A stretch of 56,327 nt of DNA from Pseudomonas oryzagri (GCF_020831405.1 NZ_JAJHPU010000039.1:1-56327); one strand, 5' to 3'. Counted from the stretch's first letter, positions 33,015 through 43,661 are shown. Notes: a model not told the origin generated them from the letters alone. A program made the numbers and translations.

Positions 33015-33848
33015 ATGTATCAACTGAACGACCTGCTGCACCTGATGGCCCGCCTGCGCGACCCGCAGTACGGCTGTCCCTGGGACCTCAAGCAGGACTA
33101 CGCCAGCATCGTGCCGCACACCCTGGAGGAGGCCTACGAGGTGGCCGACGCCATCGAGCGCGGCGACTTCGCGCACCTGCCCGGCGAGCTCGGCGACCTG
33201 TTGTTCCAGGTGGTCTACTACAGCCAACTGGGCCGCGAGGACGGACGCTTCGACTTCGCCCAGGTGGTCGATGCCATCACCCGCAAGCTGGTCCGCCGCC
33301 ATCCGCACGTGTTTCCCGACGGCGACCTGTACGGCGCTCCCGATCTGGCGCGGCTCTCCGAGGCGGCGATCAAGCAGCGCTGGGAGGAGATCAAGGCCGA
33401 GGAACGCGCCGAGCAGGCGAGCGCACCCGAGCAGCTGTCGTTGCTCGACGATATTCCCCAGGCGCTGCCGGCGCTGTCGCGCGCCGCCAAGCTGCAGAAG
33501 CGCGCCGCCCAGGTCGGCTTCGACTGGCCGGCGCCGCTGCCGGTGCTGGACAAGCTGCGCGAGGAGCTCGACGAGGTGCTCGAGGCCATGGCCGAGGGCG
33601 ACCAGCAGCATATCGCCGAGGAGCTGGGCGACCTGCTGTTCGTGGTGGTCAACCTGGCCCGCCATCTCAAGGTCGAGCCGGAGGCGGCGCTGCGTGCGGC
33701 CAACGGCAAGTTCGAGCGGCGCTTCCAGTTCATCGAGCAGGCCTTGCGCGCGGCCGGCCGGCGCATGGAAGATTGTCCCCTCGAAGAGCTGGACGCCCTG
33801 TGGGGCGAGGCCAAGCGGCTGGAGCGGGAAGGTCCCGCCTGCGGCTAA
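33015..33848 (+). CDS. mazG: Nucleoside triphosphate pyrophosphohydrolase MazG
   Basis: The 277-residue protein begins MYQLNDLLHLM and has two MazG domains with the metal-binding EExxE patterns (EEAYEVADAI near residue 38; EELDEVLEAM with EELGDLLFVVV near residue 200). MazG hydrolyses nucleoside triphosphates and, in E. coli, lowers (p)ppGpp and is linked to relA. Here it directly follows relA. An inverted repeat element begins at its stop codon. Confidence 0.92.
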   Translation: MYQLNDLLHLMARLRDPQYGCPWDLKQDYASIVPHTLEEAYEVADAIERGDFAHLPGELGDLLFQVVYYSQLGREDGRFDFAQVVDAITRKLVRRHPHVFPDGDLYGAPDLARLSEAAIKQRWEEIKAEERAEQASAPEQLSLLDDIPQALPALSRAAKLQKRAAQVGFDWPAPLPVLDKLREELDEVLEAMAEGDQQHIAEELGDLLFVVVNLARHLKVEPEAALRAANGKFERRFQFIEQALRAAGRRMEDCPLEELDALWGEAKRLEREGPACG

Positions 33849-33942
33849 GAGCCTGTTCACGACCTGCTGTGCTTCGGCCATGCTGCGTTGAAATCGGTTT
33901 CGCCTTGCCTGGCTCTTGCTCGCGAGGTCGTGAACAGGCTCT
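33848..33942. repeat. 95-bp MITE-like palindromic element
   Basis: Perfect 18-bp terminal inverted repeats AGAGCCTGTTCACGACCT (33848-33865) and its complement (33925-33942) enclose 59 bases containing TGCTGCGTTGAAA. No protein is coded. It starts on the last base of the mazG stop and resembles dispersed repeats I know from other Pseudomonas genomes. It may also act as a weak terminator. Confidence 0.75.
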
Positions 33943-34009
33943 ATGAAGCAATTCCGGCGCCACCCGTGGGTGGCGCCCTCTGTCGGATGCGTCGGACACA
34001 AGGTACGTC

Positions 34010-34552
34010 ATGAGTCTTTCCCTACGCGACCAGCTGCTCAAGGCAGGCCTGGTCAACGAGAAGCAGGCCAAGCAGGCCACCAAGCAGAAACAGAAGCAGC
34101 AGCGCCTGGAGCACAAGGGCCAGGTGGAGAAGGACGACTCGCAGCGCGAGGCGGCGCTCAAGGCGCAGGCCGAGAAGCTGGCGCGCGATCAGGAGCTGAA
34201 CCGCCAGCAGCAGGAAAAGGCGCAGAAGAAGGCGCTGGCCGCCCAGGTCAAGCAACTGATCGAGGGCACCCGCCTGCCCCGGCTGAATACCGAGGATTAC
34301 TACAACTTCGTCGACGACAAGAAGGTCAAGCGCATCGCCGTCAACCCGCAGCTGCGCGACAAGCTGAGCCGCGGCAGCCTGGCCGTCGTTCGCCTGGAGG
34401 GCAAGTACGAGCTGGTCCCGCGCGAGGCGGCGCTCAAGGTCCAGGAGCGCGAGCCGCAGCGCATCATCGTGCTCAACACCGTGGTCGAGTCGGCGGCGGA
34501 CGAGGACGATCCGTACAAGGACTTCGTGGTCCCCGACGACCTGATGTGGTGA
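34010..34552 (+). CDS. DUF2058 family protein (YaiL-like)
   Basis: The 180-residue protein starts SLSLRDQLLKAGLVNEKQ and continues with a long Lys/Gln/Glu-rich coiled coil (residues 20-85), then a small conserved C-terminal domain (YYNFVDDKKVKRIAVN, then LAVVRLEGKYELVP). The family is annotated as nucleoprotein or polynucleotide-associated. No enzyme motif is visible. It stands alone between the repeat element and the rof gene, facing the latter. Confidence 0.82.
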   Translation: MSLSLRDQLLKAGLVNEKQAKQATKQKQKQQRLEHKGQVEKDDSQREAALKAQAEKLARDQELNRQQQEKAQKKALAAQVKQLIEGTRLPRLNTEDYYNFVDDKKVKRIAVNPQLRDKLSRGSLAVVRLEGKYELVPREAALKVQEREPQRIIVLNTVVESAADEDDPYKDFVVPDDLMW

Positions 34553-34573
34553 CGGCCGGCGCCGGTCGCCCGG

Positions 34574-34840
34574 TCAGGGCCGGAGCACCACCCGGCCGAA
34601 GCGGGCGCCCGGCGTCAGCGCGGTGATGGCGTGCAGGCGGTCGAGACGCAGCTGGCGTTCTTCGCCGGCCGCCCGGACCACCAGCACCTCCTCCTTGCTC
34701 GGCAGCGTGCGGGTGTCCAGCGCCCGCGCATTCAGCCAGCTGCCGTCGTCCAGCTCGATGCGCAGGCGATAGCCGTACAGGCAGGCGATTTCCAGGTAGT
34801 CGTGCAGGTCGCAGGCCAGCGGCCGGTAGGGGATGCTCAT
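34574..34840 (-). CDS. rof: Rho-binding antiterminator (Rof/YaeO family)
   Basis: The 88-residue protein shows the Rof pattern: YRPLACDLHDYLEIAC near the start, LRIELDDGSWLNARA, and EERQLRLDRLHAI near residue 60. Rof binds the RNA-binding domain of transcription terminator Rho and reduces its action. It lies tail-to-tail with the DUF2058 gene. Confidence 0.8.
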   Translation of the reverse strand: MSIPYRPLACDLHDYLEIACLYGYRLRIELDDGSWLNARALDTRTLPSKEEVLVVRAAGEERQLRLDRLHAITALTPGARFGRVVLRP

Positions 34841-34913
34841 GGCGTGAACCCGGCGTCAGCTCATGGGGATCCGTTCAGACTACGCCACCGGGCGACGGAT
34901 GAGCGATGCCGGA

Positions 34914-34942
34914 AAGAAAACGCCCGGCGCAATGGCCGGGCG
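34914..34942 (-). terminator. Terminator of the DUF3108 gene
   Basis: CGCCCGGC and GCCGGGCG pair perfectly around a six-base loop. On the minus strand TTTTCTTTCC follows. It lies 19 bases after the stop codon of the DUF3108 gene. Confidence 0.85.
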
Positions 34943-34961
34943 TCGATCGGCAAAGGCCGGA

Positions 34962-35672
34962 CTACTTGCCCTGCACGGCGCGGCCGTTGACTGCGCCCTG
35001 CTTGAGCATGATCTGGTATTCCTTGCCGTCCTTCTCCACCTGGTGCAGGCGCACCAGCAGGTAGTCCCAGTCCTTGGCGAACCACATCACGGTCTGGCGC
35101 TGGGACTTGGTGGGGTCGCGTACCCGCTCGACCTTGATCGCCTCGATCTGGCCGGCCTCGGTCTGCACCTGCTCCGGGCCGAGCACGCGGAAGTCGTAGG
35201 TGTCCACTTCGTCGCCGCTGAGCACCTGATAGGTCAGGTTGTTCTTGCCCGCGGCGACATCCTCCTGCAGGGCCAGCTGGTAGGTGGACTTGTCCAGCAT
35301 GCCGCTCTTGAGCACCAGCTTGACCGGCTTGTCGCGATCGATGCCGGTGACCAGCTTGCCCTTCCAGTCGAAGTCGTGGACGACCTTCTTGCTCTTGCCC
35401 AGCCCGTTGCGCTCGAAGCGGTAGCTGAGCGGTACGAAGCGCTGGTTGTCGTAGCGGAAGTGGCTCTGCTCGGTCAGACCGGCGACCAGCATCGAGGCCT
35501 GGAAGGTGAGATTCCAGCTGCCGTCGGGATTCTTTTCCAGCTTTCGGGAGGCCGTGCCGCTGACCGGCACCTGCTGCCAGTCGGCGGTGTACTCGGCGGT
35601 GAAGGGCTCCAGGGCCTGGGCGGCCCCGGGCAGGGCGCACAGGGCCATGGCAAGCATTAACGCGCGTCGCAT
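34962..35672 (-). CDS. DUF3108 exported protein
   Basis: The 236-residue protein begins MRRALMLAMA with a Sec signal peptide (cleavage near AQA-LE) and then a beta-rich DUF3108 domain (FTAEYTADWQ, then SYRFERNG and a KDGKEYQIMLK end). The family is periplasmic and uncharacterised. It follows purN on the same strand after about 38 bases, so it may ride on the purMN transcript. The start was placed at the signal peptide rather than at an upstream in-frame codon. Confidence 0.8.
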   Translation of the reverse strand: MRRALMLAMALCALPGAAQALEPFTAEYTADWQQVPVSGTASRKLEKNPDGSWNLTFQASMLVAGLTEQSHFRYDNQRFVPLSYRFERNGLGKSKKVVHDFDWKGKLVTGIDRDKPVKLVLKSGMLDKSTYQLALQEDVAAGKNNLTYQVLSGDEVDTYDFRVLGPEQVQTEAGQIEAIKVERVRDPTKSQRQTVMWFAKDWDYLLVRLHQVEKDGKEYQIMLKQGAVNGRAVQGK

Positions 35673-35710
35673 GGTGACTCTCCTTGGGTTGCGCACGCCC
35701 GCCACGGCTC

Positions 35711-36376
35711 TCAGTGGGGTAGCGGCAGGTCGCGAATCTGCTGGCCGCTGGCCGGCAGCAGCGCACCGTCCAGTTCGGCGCCCTGGGGGCCGAGATGCAG
35801 ACGGCCCTCGGCGAACCAGCGCACGGCCAGCGGATAGATATGATGCTCGCCGATCTGCACGCGCTTGGCCAGCGATTCGGGGCTGTCACCCGCCTGGACC
35901 GGCACCACCGCCTGTACGACCAGCGGGCCGCCATCGAGTTCCTCGGTGACGAAATGCACGCTGCAGCCGTGCTCGGCATCCCCTGCCTCCAGCGCGCGCT
36001 GGTGGGTGTGCAGGCCCTTGTAGTTGGGCAGCAGCGAGGGGTGGATGTTGAGCAGGCGGCCGGCATAGTGACGCACGAAGGCCGGGGTGAGGATGCGCAT
36101 GAAGCCGGCGAGCACCACCAGGTCGGGCCGGTAGGCGTCGATCGCCTCGATCAGCGCGGCGTCGAAGGCCTCGCGACCGGCGAACGCCTTGTGGTCGAGC
36201 ACTGCGGTGGGGATGTCGGCGTTCTGCGCGCGGGTCAGGCCGTAGGCATCGGCGCGGTTGGAGACCACCGCGCCGATGCGGGCCGGGATGCCGCCTTCGG
36301 CGATACCGTCGATCAGCGCCTGCAGGTTGCTGCCGGAGCCGGAGATCAGCACCACCACATTGCAGCTGTTGCCCAT
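35711..36376 (-). CDS. purN: Phosphoribosylglycinamide formyltransferase PurN
   Basis: The 221-residue protein starts [17 protein letters not shown], with the substrate loop GSGSNLQAL. The formyltransferase active site includes HPSLLPNYKGLHTHQRAL near residue 105 and the D of ELDGGPLVVQ. PurN uses 10-formyltetrahydrofolate in the third step of purine synthesis. Its ATG overlaps the purM stop as TGATG, a sign of coupled translation. Confidence 0.96.
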   Translation of the reverse strand: MGNSCNVVVLISGSGSNLQALIDGIAEGGIPARIGAVVSNRADAYGLTRAQNADIPTAVLDHKAFAGREAFDAALIEAIDAYRPDLVVLAGFMRILTPAFVRHYAGRLLNIHPSLLPNYKGLHTHQRALEAGDAEHGCSVHFVTEELDGGPLVVQAVVPVQAGDSPESLAKRVQIGEHHIYPLAVRWFAEGRLHLGPQGAELDGALLPASGQQIRDLPLPH

Positions 36377-37434
36377 CAGTGCGCCTTCAGGTTGTTCAGC
36401 ACGACGCGTTCGGCGCCTTCGCCGCAGGCGGCGATGCTGCCGATCAGCCACGGGGCTTCGCCCGAGGCGCGCAGGCTGGCCAGGGTGTTTTCCACCTGGT
36501 CCTGGGCCACGCAGATGACCATGCCGACGCCGCAGTTGAGCACGCGGTGCATTTCACGCTCGTCGACGTTGCCGTGCTGCTGCAGCCAGTCGAACACCGC
36601 CGGGCGGGTCCAGCTGGCCACGTCGATGATGGCCTGGGAGCCGGCCGGCAGCACGCGCGGGATGTTCTCGGTCAGGCCGCCGCCGGTGATGTGGGCCATG
36701 GCCTTGACCGCGCCGGTGTCCTTGATCAGCTTGAGCAGCGGCTTGACGTAGATGCGGGTCGGCGCCATCAGCAGGTCGGCCAGCGGCTGACCGTCCAGCT
36801 GCACGCTCTCGATGTCGGCGCCGGCGACCTCGATGATCTTGCGGATCAGCGAGTAGCCGTTGGAGTGCGGACCGGAGGAGGGCAGGGCGATCAGCGCGTC
36901 GCCGGCGACGACCTTGGAGCCGTCGATGATCTCGCTCTTCTCCACCACGCCGACGCAGAAGCCGGCCAGGTCGTAGTCCTCGCCCTCGTACATGCCGGGC
37001 ATCTCGGCGGTTTCGCCACCGACCAGCGAGCAGCCGGCCAGTTCGCAGCCGGCGCCGATGCCGGTGACCACGGTGGCGGCCACGTCGACGTTGAGCTTGC
37101 CGGTGGCGTAGTAGTCGAGGAAGAACAGCGGCTCGGCGCCGCACACCACCAGGTCGTTGACGCACATGGCGACCAGATCCTGGCCGATGCTGTCGTGTTT
37201 GTTGAGGTTCAGCGCCAGGCGCAGCTTGGTGCCGACGCCGTCGGTCCCGGAGACCAGCACCGGCTGCTTGTAGCCGGCCGGGATTTCGCACAGGGCGCCG
37301 AAGCCGCCCAGCCCGCCCATCACTTCAGGGCGTGCGGTGCGCTTGGCCACGCCTTTGATGCGTTCGACCAGTGCTTCACCGGCGTCGATGTCAACACCGG
37401 CGTCCTTGTAGCTCAGGGAGGGTTGCTTGCTCAT
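36376..37434 (-). CDS. purM: Phosphoribosylaminoimidazole synthetase PurM
   Basis: The 352-residue protein begins [19 protein letters not shown] and shows the AIR-synthase patterns [11 protein letters not shown] near residue 66, DYYATGKL and [11 protein letters not shown]. PurM closes the imidazole ring of AIR with ATP, the fifth step of purine synthesis. It is the first gene of the purM-purN unit. No PurR operator was clearly seen in the 164-base gap to the divergent DUF2066 gene. Confidence 0.97.
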   Translation of the reverse strand: MSKQPSLSYKDAGVDIDAGEALVERIKGVAKRTARPEVMGGLGGFGALCEIPAGYKQPVLVSGTDGVGTKLRLALNLNKHDSIGQDLVAMCVNDLVVCGAEPLFFLDYYATGKLNVDVAATVVTGIGAGCELAGCSLVGGETAEMPGMYEGEDYDLAGFCVGVVEKSEIIDGSKVVAGDALIALPSSGPHSNGYSLIRKIIEVAGADIESVQLDGQPLADLLMAPTRIYVKPLLKLIKDTGAVKAMAHITGGGLTENIPRVLPAGSQAIIDVASWTRPAVFDWLQQHGNVDEREMHRVLNCGVGMVICVAQDQVENTLASLRASGEAPWLIGSIAACGEGAERVVLNNLKAH

Positions 37435-37598
37435 GAATACGGGCCTTTGAGGGAAGTGCAGGAAAGCGCGCGATTCTAGCATTCTCGCGAGATAGCGGCC
37501 ATCCGGGCGGTTGCCGCCATCCAGACGGCTGTTTAAGGTATAGGCTTTGTTCCTGACACGCGCCGGACGCGCGCCTGTCCCCCAGCCGAGATGCTCGC

Positions 37599-38636
37599 AT
37601 GCACCTGATCGCCCGATTGTTCGCCTTCTGCCTGTTGTTCGCCACCCTGTCGGCCGGCGCCGCGCAGGTCGAGGGCCTCTACGAGGTACGCGAACCGGTG
37701 GCCTCGCAGGATCCGGCCGAGCGGGCGGCGGCCATGAGCCGCGCCCTGCAGACCCTGGTGGTGCGTCTGACCGGCAAGCGCGAGGCGGCCCAGGACAGCC
37801 GCCTGCAGCCGTTGCTGGCCGATCCGCAGCAACTGGTGCAGCAGTACGTCTACGAGTCCGGCACGCCGGTCACCCTGTCGGTGGTGTTCGATCCGGTGCT
37901 CACCCAGAAAGCCCTGCGCGAGGCGGGACTCACCCTGCAGACGGCCGAGCGGGCCAACGTGCTGGCCTGGTGGGTGACCGAGGGCGAGGTCGGCAACACC
38001 CTGCTGGTCGAGGATCAGGAAGGCGCCGCCGCCCTGCGCGATGCCGCCCGCAATCGCGGTGTGCCGCTGAGCCTGCCGCTGGGCGATCTCAACGAGCAGT
38101 TGCTGGCCGACCCGCAGACCCTGCGCGGCAGCGACGCCCAGGCCCTGCAGGAGGCCTCGGCGCGCTACGCAGCCGATGCCCTGCTGGCGGTGGTGGCCAA
38201 GGGCGCCGGGGAGAGCTGGCAGGCCGACTGGCAGTTGTTTATGGGCGGCAAGCGCGTCTCGGGCTCGAGCAGCGCGGCAAGCCAGGCCGCCCTGGCCGAT
38301 GCCGTGCTGCTGGATGTCGGCGAGCAGCTGGCCAACCGCTTTGCCGGCGCCGCTGCGGCGCAGAGCCTGACCCTCGAGGTGCAGGGCAACGATCTGGCCC
38401 GCTATGCCGCCCTGCAGCGTCTGCTCGAGCCCTTCGGCGCGCGTCTGCAGGCGGTGGACGGCACCACCCTGGTCTACCAGGTCAACGCCAGCCCGGAACA
38501 GCTGCGCGCTCAGCTGCAGCTCGGCCGCCTGCACGAGGTGCCGGCGCAGGCCGCGCCGGTCGACGCCCAGGCGGCTCCCGCCCAACCCATGCAGGTACCG
38601 GCGGCCGCCGCCGACCGCCTGCGCTTTGCCTGGTAA
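37599..38636 (+). CDS. DUF2066 exported protein
   Basis: The 345-residue protein has a signal peptide (residues 1-22, cleavage near SAG-A) and a DUF2066 domain ([14 protein letters not shown] near residue 50, then YVYESGT). The C-terminal 50 residues are rich in Ala, Pro and Gln, with no further motif. It is divergent from purM and lies upstream of perM and hda on the same strand. Function unknown. Confidence 0.78.
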   Translation: MHLIARLFAFCLLFATLSAGAAQVEGLYEVREPVASQDPAERAAAMSRALQTLVVRLTGKREAAQDSRLQPLLADPQQLVQQYVYESGTPVTLSVVFDPVLTQKALREAGLTLQTAERANVLAWWVTEGEVGNTLLVEDQEGAAALRDAARNRGVPLSLPLGDLNEQLLADPQTLRGSDAQALQEASARYAADALLAVVAKGAGESWQADWQLFMGGKRVSGSSSAASQAALADAVLLDVGEQLANRFAGAAAAQSLTLEVQGNDLARYAALQRLLEPFGARLQAVDGTTLVYQVNASPEQLRAQLQLGRLHEVPAQAAPVDAQAAPAQPMQVPAAAADRLRFAW

Positions 38637-38679
38637 GTACGGCTCGCGGGCCGGTTCAGGGACAGAACGGAGTACGCCC

Positions 38680-39774
38680 ATGCTGAACAATTCGCGCAGC
38701 TGGCTGGGGCTGGCTGCCTTGGTCCTGCTCGGTTGGCTGATCCATCAGCTGCAGCCGGTGTTGATGCCCTTCCTGGTCAGCCTGCTGCTGGCCTATCTCG
38801 GCGACCCGCTGGTGGACCGTCTGGAGCGGCGCGGTCTGTCGCGCACCTGGGCGGTGGTGGCGGTGTTCGTCCTGTTCGCCCTGATCCTGCTGGCCATGCT
38901 GCTGGTGTTGCTGCCGCTGCTCGGCAGGCAGCTGGTGCGTCTGTACGAACTGGCGCCGCAGATGCTCGACTGGCTGCAGGGCTCGGCCCTGCCCTGGGTG
39001 CAGCAGCAGCTCGGCCTGCGCGCCGACTTCTGGCGCTTCGATCGCCTCAAGGCGCTGTTCAGCGAGCATCTCGGCCAGGCCACCGACATGGCCGGCCTGC
39101 TGCTCTCCCAAGTCACCGCCTCGAGTCTCGCCCTGCTCGCCTGGCTGGGCAATCTGCTGCTGATCCCGGTGGTGAGCTTCTACCTGCTGCGCGACTGGGA
39201 CCTGATGCTGGCCCATCTGCGCAATCTGCTGCCGCGTCGCCGCGAGGGGATGGTGGTGGTGCTCGCCGGCGAATGCCACGAGGTGCTCGGTGCCTTCCTG
39301 CGCGGCCAACTGCTGGTGATGCTGGCGCTGGCGCTGGTCTACGCCGGCGGGCTGATGGCCGTCGGCCTCGAGCTGGGCCTGCTGATCGGCCTGCTCGCCG
39401 GACTGGCCAGCATCGTGCCGTACATGGGCTTCGTGGTCGGCATCGGCGCTGCATTGGTGGCGGCGCTGTTCCAGTTCGGCCTTGACTGGTATCCGCTGCT
39501 CGGTGTGCTGCTGGTGTTCACCATCGGTCAGCTGCTCGAGGGCATGTGGCTGACCCCGCTGCTGGTCGGCGATCGCATCGGTCTGCATCCGGTGGCGGTG
39601 ATCTTCGCCATCCTCGCCGGCGGCCAGCTGTTCGGCTTCACCGGCGTGCTGCTGGCCCTGCCGGTGGCGGCGGTGATCATGGTGCTGCTGCGCCATGTTC
39701 ACGATTTCTATAAACTGTCGGCACTTTACGGAGAGTCGGGCGGCGGCTCGCAGGAGTCGTCGGAGTCCCCATGA
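38680..39774 (+). CDS. AI-2E/PerM family membrane protein
   Basis: The 364-residue protein has about eight membrane helices, with the family pattern in the last part (LIGLLAGLASIVPYMGF near residue 230 and the ILAGGQLFGFTGVLLALPVAA end). Members include the TqsA/PerM group, some tied to AI-2 export or Na+/H+ exchange; the substrate here is unknown. Its stop overlaps the hda start as ATGA, a conserved perM-hda pairing. Confidence 0.87.
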   Translation: MLNNSRSWLGLAALVLLGWLIHQLQPVLMPFLVSLLLAYLGDPLVDRLERRGLSRTWAVVAVFVLFALILLAMLLVLLPLLGRQLVRLYELAPQMLDWLQGSALPWVQQQLGLRADFWRFDRLKALFSEHLGQATDMAGLLLSQVTASSLALLAWLGNLLLIPVVSFYLLRDWDLMLAHLRNLLPRRREGMVVVLAGECHEVLGAFLRGQLLVMLALALVYAGGLMAVGLELGLLIGLLAGLASIVPYMGFVVGIGAALVAALFQFGLDWYPLLGVLLVFTIGQLLEGMWLTPLLVGDRIGLHPVAVIFAILAGGQLFGFTGVLLALPVAAVIMVLLRHVHDFYKLSALYGESGGGSQESSESP

Positions 39775-40475
39775 AACCTATCCAGCTGCCCCTCGGTGTG
39801 CGTCTGCGCGACGACGCCACCTTCGCCAACTACTACCCCGGCGCCAACGCGGCCGCCCTGGGGTACGTGGAGCGCATGTGCGAAACCGACGCCGACTGGG
39901 CGGAGAACCTCATCTACCTGTGGGGCGCGCCCGGGGTCGGGCGCAGTCACCTGCTGCAGGCCGCCTGCCTGCGCATGGAGCAGTTCGGCGGCCGCGCCGT
40001 GTATCTGCCGCTGGACGCGGTGGCCATGTACGGTCCGCAGCTGCTCGACAACCTCGAACGCTGCGATCTGGTGTGCATCGACGAGGTGGACCTGGTGGCC
40101 GGCCATCCGACCTGGGAAGAGGCGTTGTTCCACCTGTTCAATCGCCTGCGCGATGCCGGCCGCCGCCTGCTGCTGTCGGCCTCGGCGCCGCCGCGCGAAG
40201 TGGCGATCAAGCTGCCCGATCTCAAGTCGCGTCTGACGCTGGCCCTGGTGTTCCAGCTCCACGGCCTGTCAGACGAGGACAAGCTGCGCGCCCTGCAGCT
40301 GCGCGCCTCGCGGCGCGGCCTGCACCTCACCGACGAGGTCGGCCGCTTCATCCTCACCCGCGGGTCGCGCAGCATGAACTCGCTGTTCGATCTGCTCGAG
40401 CAACTCGATCATGCCTCGCTGCAGGCGCAGCGCAAGCTGACCATTCCCTTCCTCAAGGAAACCCTCGGCTGGTGA
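39771..40475 (+). CDS. hda: DnaA regulatory inactivator Hda
   Basis: The 234-residue protein is a DnaA-like AAA+ domain without the DnaA DNA-binding domain. It shows PIQLPLGVRLRDDATFANYYPGAN at the N-terminus, a GAPGVGRSH P-loop near residue 50, a VCIDEVD Walker B near residue 102, and the TRGSRSMNSLFDLLEQLD sensor region. The N-terminal QLPLGV is the clamp-binding motif. Hda with the sliding clamp triggers hydrolysis of ATP-DnaA to stop re-initiation. It overlaps the gene before it by four bases. Confidence 0.93.
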   Translation: MKPIQLPLGVRLRDDATFANYYPGANAAALGYVERMCETDADWAENLIYLWGAPGVGRSHLLQAACLRMEQFGGRAVYLPLDAVAMYGPQLLDNLERCDLVCIDEVDLVAGHPTWEEALFHLFNRLRDAGRRLLLSASAPPREVAIKLPDLKSRLTLALVFQLHGLSDEDKLRALQLRASRRGLHLTDEVGRFILTRGSRSMNSLFDLLEQLDHASLQAQRKLTIPFLKETLGW

Positions 40476-40485
40476 GGCTGGTGTA

Positions 40486-40595
40486 GGGTGGGTTAGCCGC
40501 AGCGCGGCGTAACCCACCACCAATGCCGTCAGGCATCGTGATGGCCAGCCTGACAGCGGGTCGGTGGGTTACGGCCTGCGGCCTAACCCACCCTG
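40486..40595. repeat. REP-type doublet of palindromic repeats
   Basis: Two hairpins of the same family stand head to tail: one (40488-40519) with GGTGGGTTA and TAACCCACC arms, the second (40564-40593) with the same arms, separated by 44 bases. The outer AGGGTGGGTTAG (40486-40497) also pairs with CTAACCCACCCT (40584-40595). This is a dispersed repeat common in Pseudomonas. It lies between hda and the convergent DUF2069 gene and could end both transcripts. Confidence 0.85.
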
Positions 40596-40598
40596 CGC

Positions 40599-41006
40599 TC
40601 ACTCGCCAGCCAGCTTGCGCTGGTACTGGTAGCTCCAGCGCGTGTAGAGCAGGGCGCTGCAGAACAGCAGGGCGCTGAGTGCCGCCTCCAGGCTGCCGTA
40701 GACCGTGCGCCCCGGTTCGAAAGCGGTGACCACGCCCTGGATGAAGTACAGGTTGAGCACGTAGCAGGCCCAGGCATGCGCGCGCACGTTGCCGAGCAGG
40801 ATACCGGGGGCGACGATCGCCAGCGGGACCAGGTGTACGCCGAGGATCACCCAGGGACGGGCGCCGTGCAGGTCGACGATCAGCAGGTACCAGACGCTGA
40901 GCAGCGCGATCAGGGCGACGAACAGCGCGAGACTCAGCCAGCGCGTCAGACGACGGCGCGGCGCCAGCCAGTCCAGCGCCGGCAGCGGTTTTTTCTTGCG
41001 CGCCAT
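40599..41006 (-). CDS. DUF2069 membrane protein
   Basis: The 135-residue protein has a basic N-terminus (ARKKKPLPALDW) and four hydrophobic helices, as usual for DUF2069. No function is known. It starts one base after the wrbA stop codon, so it belongs to the arsC-wrbA-DUF2069 unit. Confidence 0.82.
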   Translation of the reverse strand: MARKKKPLPALDWLAPRRRLTRWLSLALFVALIALLSVWYLLIVDLHGARPWVILGVHLVPLAIVAPGILLGNVRAHAWACYVLNLYFIQGVVTAFEPGRTVYGSLEAALSALLFCSALLYTRWSYQYQRKLAGE

Positions 41007-41007
41007 C

Positions 41008-41954
<947 letters not shown>

Positions 41955-42050
41955 GTCGGTTGGCCCATGGATGGGAAAGGGCGCTATTCTACCCGCGTCG
42001 ACTCGTCCTCAGAACCATCCAGGCCGCTCGCCGGACCGCAAGGAGAGGGA

Positions 42051-43283
42051 ATGCTCGAACTGCTGCAGGCAGCGCGGCGCATAGTCGTGCATCTGTACCA
42101 GCGCTTTTTCGCCGATCGCATCCTGCAAAGCGCGGCAGCGCTGACCTATACCACCCTGTTCTCGGTGGTGCCGGTAATGACGGTGACCTTCGTCATGCTC
42201 GCCGCGATCCCGGCGTTTCGCGATCTGGGCGACCCTATCCAGGCCTTCATCTTCCACAACTTCCTGCCGTCGGCCGGCGAGCAGATCCAGCAGTACCTGC
42301 GCGAATTCAGCAGCCAGGCGCGCGAGCTGACCTGGATCGGCGTCGGCATGCTGATGGTCACCGCCCTGCTCACGCTGCACACCGTCGAGGGGGCGTTCAA
42401 CTACATCTGGCGGGCGCCCCGGCTGCGCCGTCCGATGTCCAGTTTCCTGCGCTACTGGGCCATTCTCAGTCTCGGCCCGCTGCTGCTCGGCGCCGGCTTC
42501 GCCGCCAGCACCTATGTCACTTCGCTGGAACTGCTCTCCGGGCCCCATGCCCTGCCGGGCGTGGCGACGCTGCTCAACCTCGTGCCATTGCTCAGCGGAA
42601 TTGCCGCCTTCACCCTTCTCTACGCGGCGGTGCCCAATGCCCGGGTGCCGTTCAGGCACGCGCTGGTCGGTGGCTGCTTCGCAGCCTTGCTGTTCGAGGC
42701 GGCCAAGGCGCTGTTCGCCCTCTACGTCAGGCTGTTCCCCTCCTATCAGCTGATCTACGGTGCGTTCTCCGCGGTGCCGTTATTCCTGCTGTGGATCTAC
42801 TTCACCTGGTTGATCGTGCTGATGGGCGCCGAGCTGACCTGCCATCTGAGCGATTCGCCGCACTGGCGCAGCAGCGCCCGCCCGGCTCTGGTCAACCTGC
42901 TGGGGCTGCTGGCGCAATTGCATGCCTGTCAGCGCAGTGGGGAAGCCTTGTCCCGGGACGGGCTGGCGCGCCTGGGCTGGGGATTGGCCGAGGACGAATG
43001 GCGGCGCCTGATCGGCTTTCTCGAGCGCGAACGGGTGGTGAGCGCCGTCGGCAATGGCGAGTGGGTGCTGTCTCGCGATCTGTCGCGGCTGTCGTTGCAC
43101 GAGCTGCTGCTGCGCTGGCCCGAGCCGCTGCCGGCCAGTCTGCCGGAGCACCTGCCCAAGCCGCTGGAGGCGAGCTGGTATCCGCGCCTGCGCGCGGCCC
43201 TGCAACAGCTGGCGCAGGCGCGCGGCGAGAGTCTGGGCGGAAGCCTGGCCGATTGGCTGGCCGAGCCCACCCCGCGGGAGTGA
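42051..43283 (+). CDS. YihY/BrkB-family inner-membrane protein
   Basis: Starting at the ATG after AGGAGAGGGA, the protein has 410 residues. About six membrane helices in the first 285 residues contain the family blocks [30 protein letters not shown] and [21 protein letters not shown] cytoplasmic C-terminal part of about 120 residues resembles a winged helix. The family was once named ribonuclease BN in error. Function unknown. Confidence 0.87.
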   Translation: MLELLQAARRIVVHLYQRFFADRILQSAAALTYTTLFSVVPVMTVTFVMLAAIPAFRDLGDPIQAFIFHNFLPSAGEQIQQYLREFSSQARELTWIGVGMLMVTALLTLHTVEGAFNYIWRAPRLRRPMSSFLRYWAILSLGPLLLGAGFAASTYVTSLELLSGPHALPGVATLLNLVPLLSGIAAFTLLYAAVPNARVPFRHALVGGCFAALLFEAAKALFALYVRLFPSYQLIYGAFSAVPLFLLWIYFTWLIVLMGAELTCHLSDSPHWRSSARPALVNLLGLLAQLHACQRSGEALSRDGLARLGWGLAEDEWRRLIGFLERERVVSAVGNGEWVLSRDLSRLSLHELLLRWPEPLPASLPEHLPKPLEASWYPRLRAALQQLAQARGESLGGSLADWLAEPTPRE

Positions 43284-43289
43284 GGCCGA

Positions 43290-43661
43290 TCAGTTCAGGT
43301 TGCTGGCGATCGGCTGGATGAAGATCTCTTCGATCTTGACGGTCTGCGGGGCCACGGCGCTGCGCAGGCGCAGTTCGACGCCTTCGAGCTTCTGCTTCAC
43401 CGGCAGGCGGGCGACCCCGGACAGCAGGATGCGCTGCTGCGGATCGATACGGCCGTGGTCGATCGAAATCTCGCGTTGCTGGTCGCCGTCGCGATAGCTG
43501 ATCAGCAGCGAGACCGGCAGGTCGGATAGCCCTGGCAGATGCAGCCAGGCGGCGATCTCCAACTCCACCATGCGGCCATCCAGGGCCGTAGCCCGCGGCC
43601 GGGCGGCCGCCAGTTGGGGGGGAGTCAGGGTGTGCAGCAGTTGGTCCTGGGTGGAGAACAT
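43290..43661 (-). CDS. Hypothetical protein
   Basis: The 123-residue protein begins MFSTQDQLLHTLTPPQLAAA and has no signal peptide, membrane segment or cysteine. The middle is predicted beta-rich (VELEIAAWLHLPG, LISYRDGDQQ). I do not recognise the family. Its position facing the YihY gene and divergent from the TlpA-like gene seems conserved in pseudomonads. Start uncertain: upstream in-frame codons give an Arg/Pro-rich extension that does not look like protein. Confidence 0.6.
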   Translation of the reverse strand: MFSTQDQLLHTLTPPQLAAARPRATALDGRMVELEIAAWLHLPGLSDLPVSLLISYRDGDQQREISIDHGRIDPQQRILLSGVARLPVKQKLEGVELRLRSAVAPQTVKIEEIFIQPIASNLN

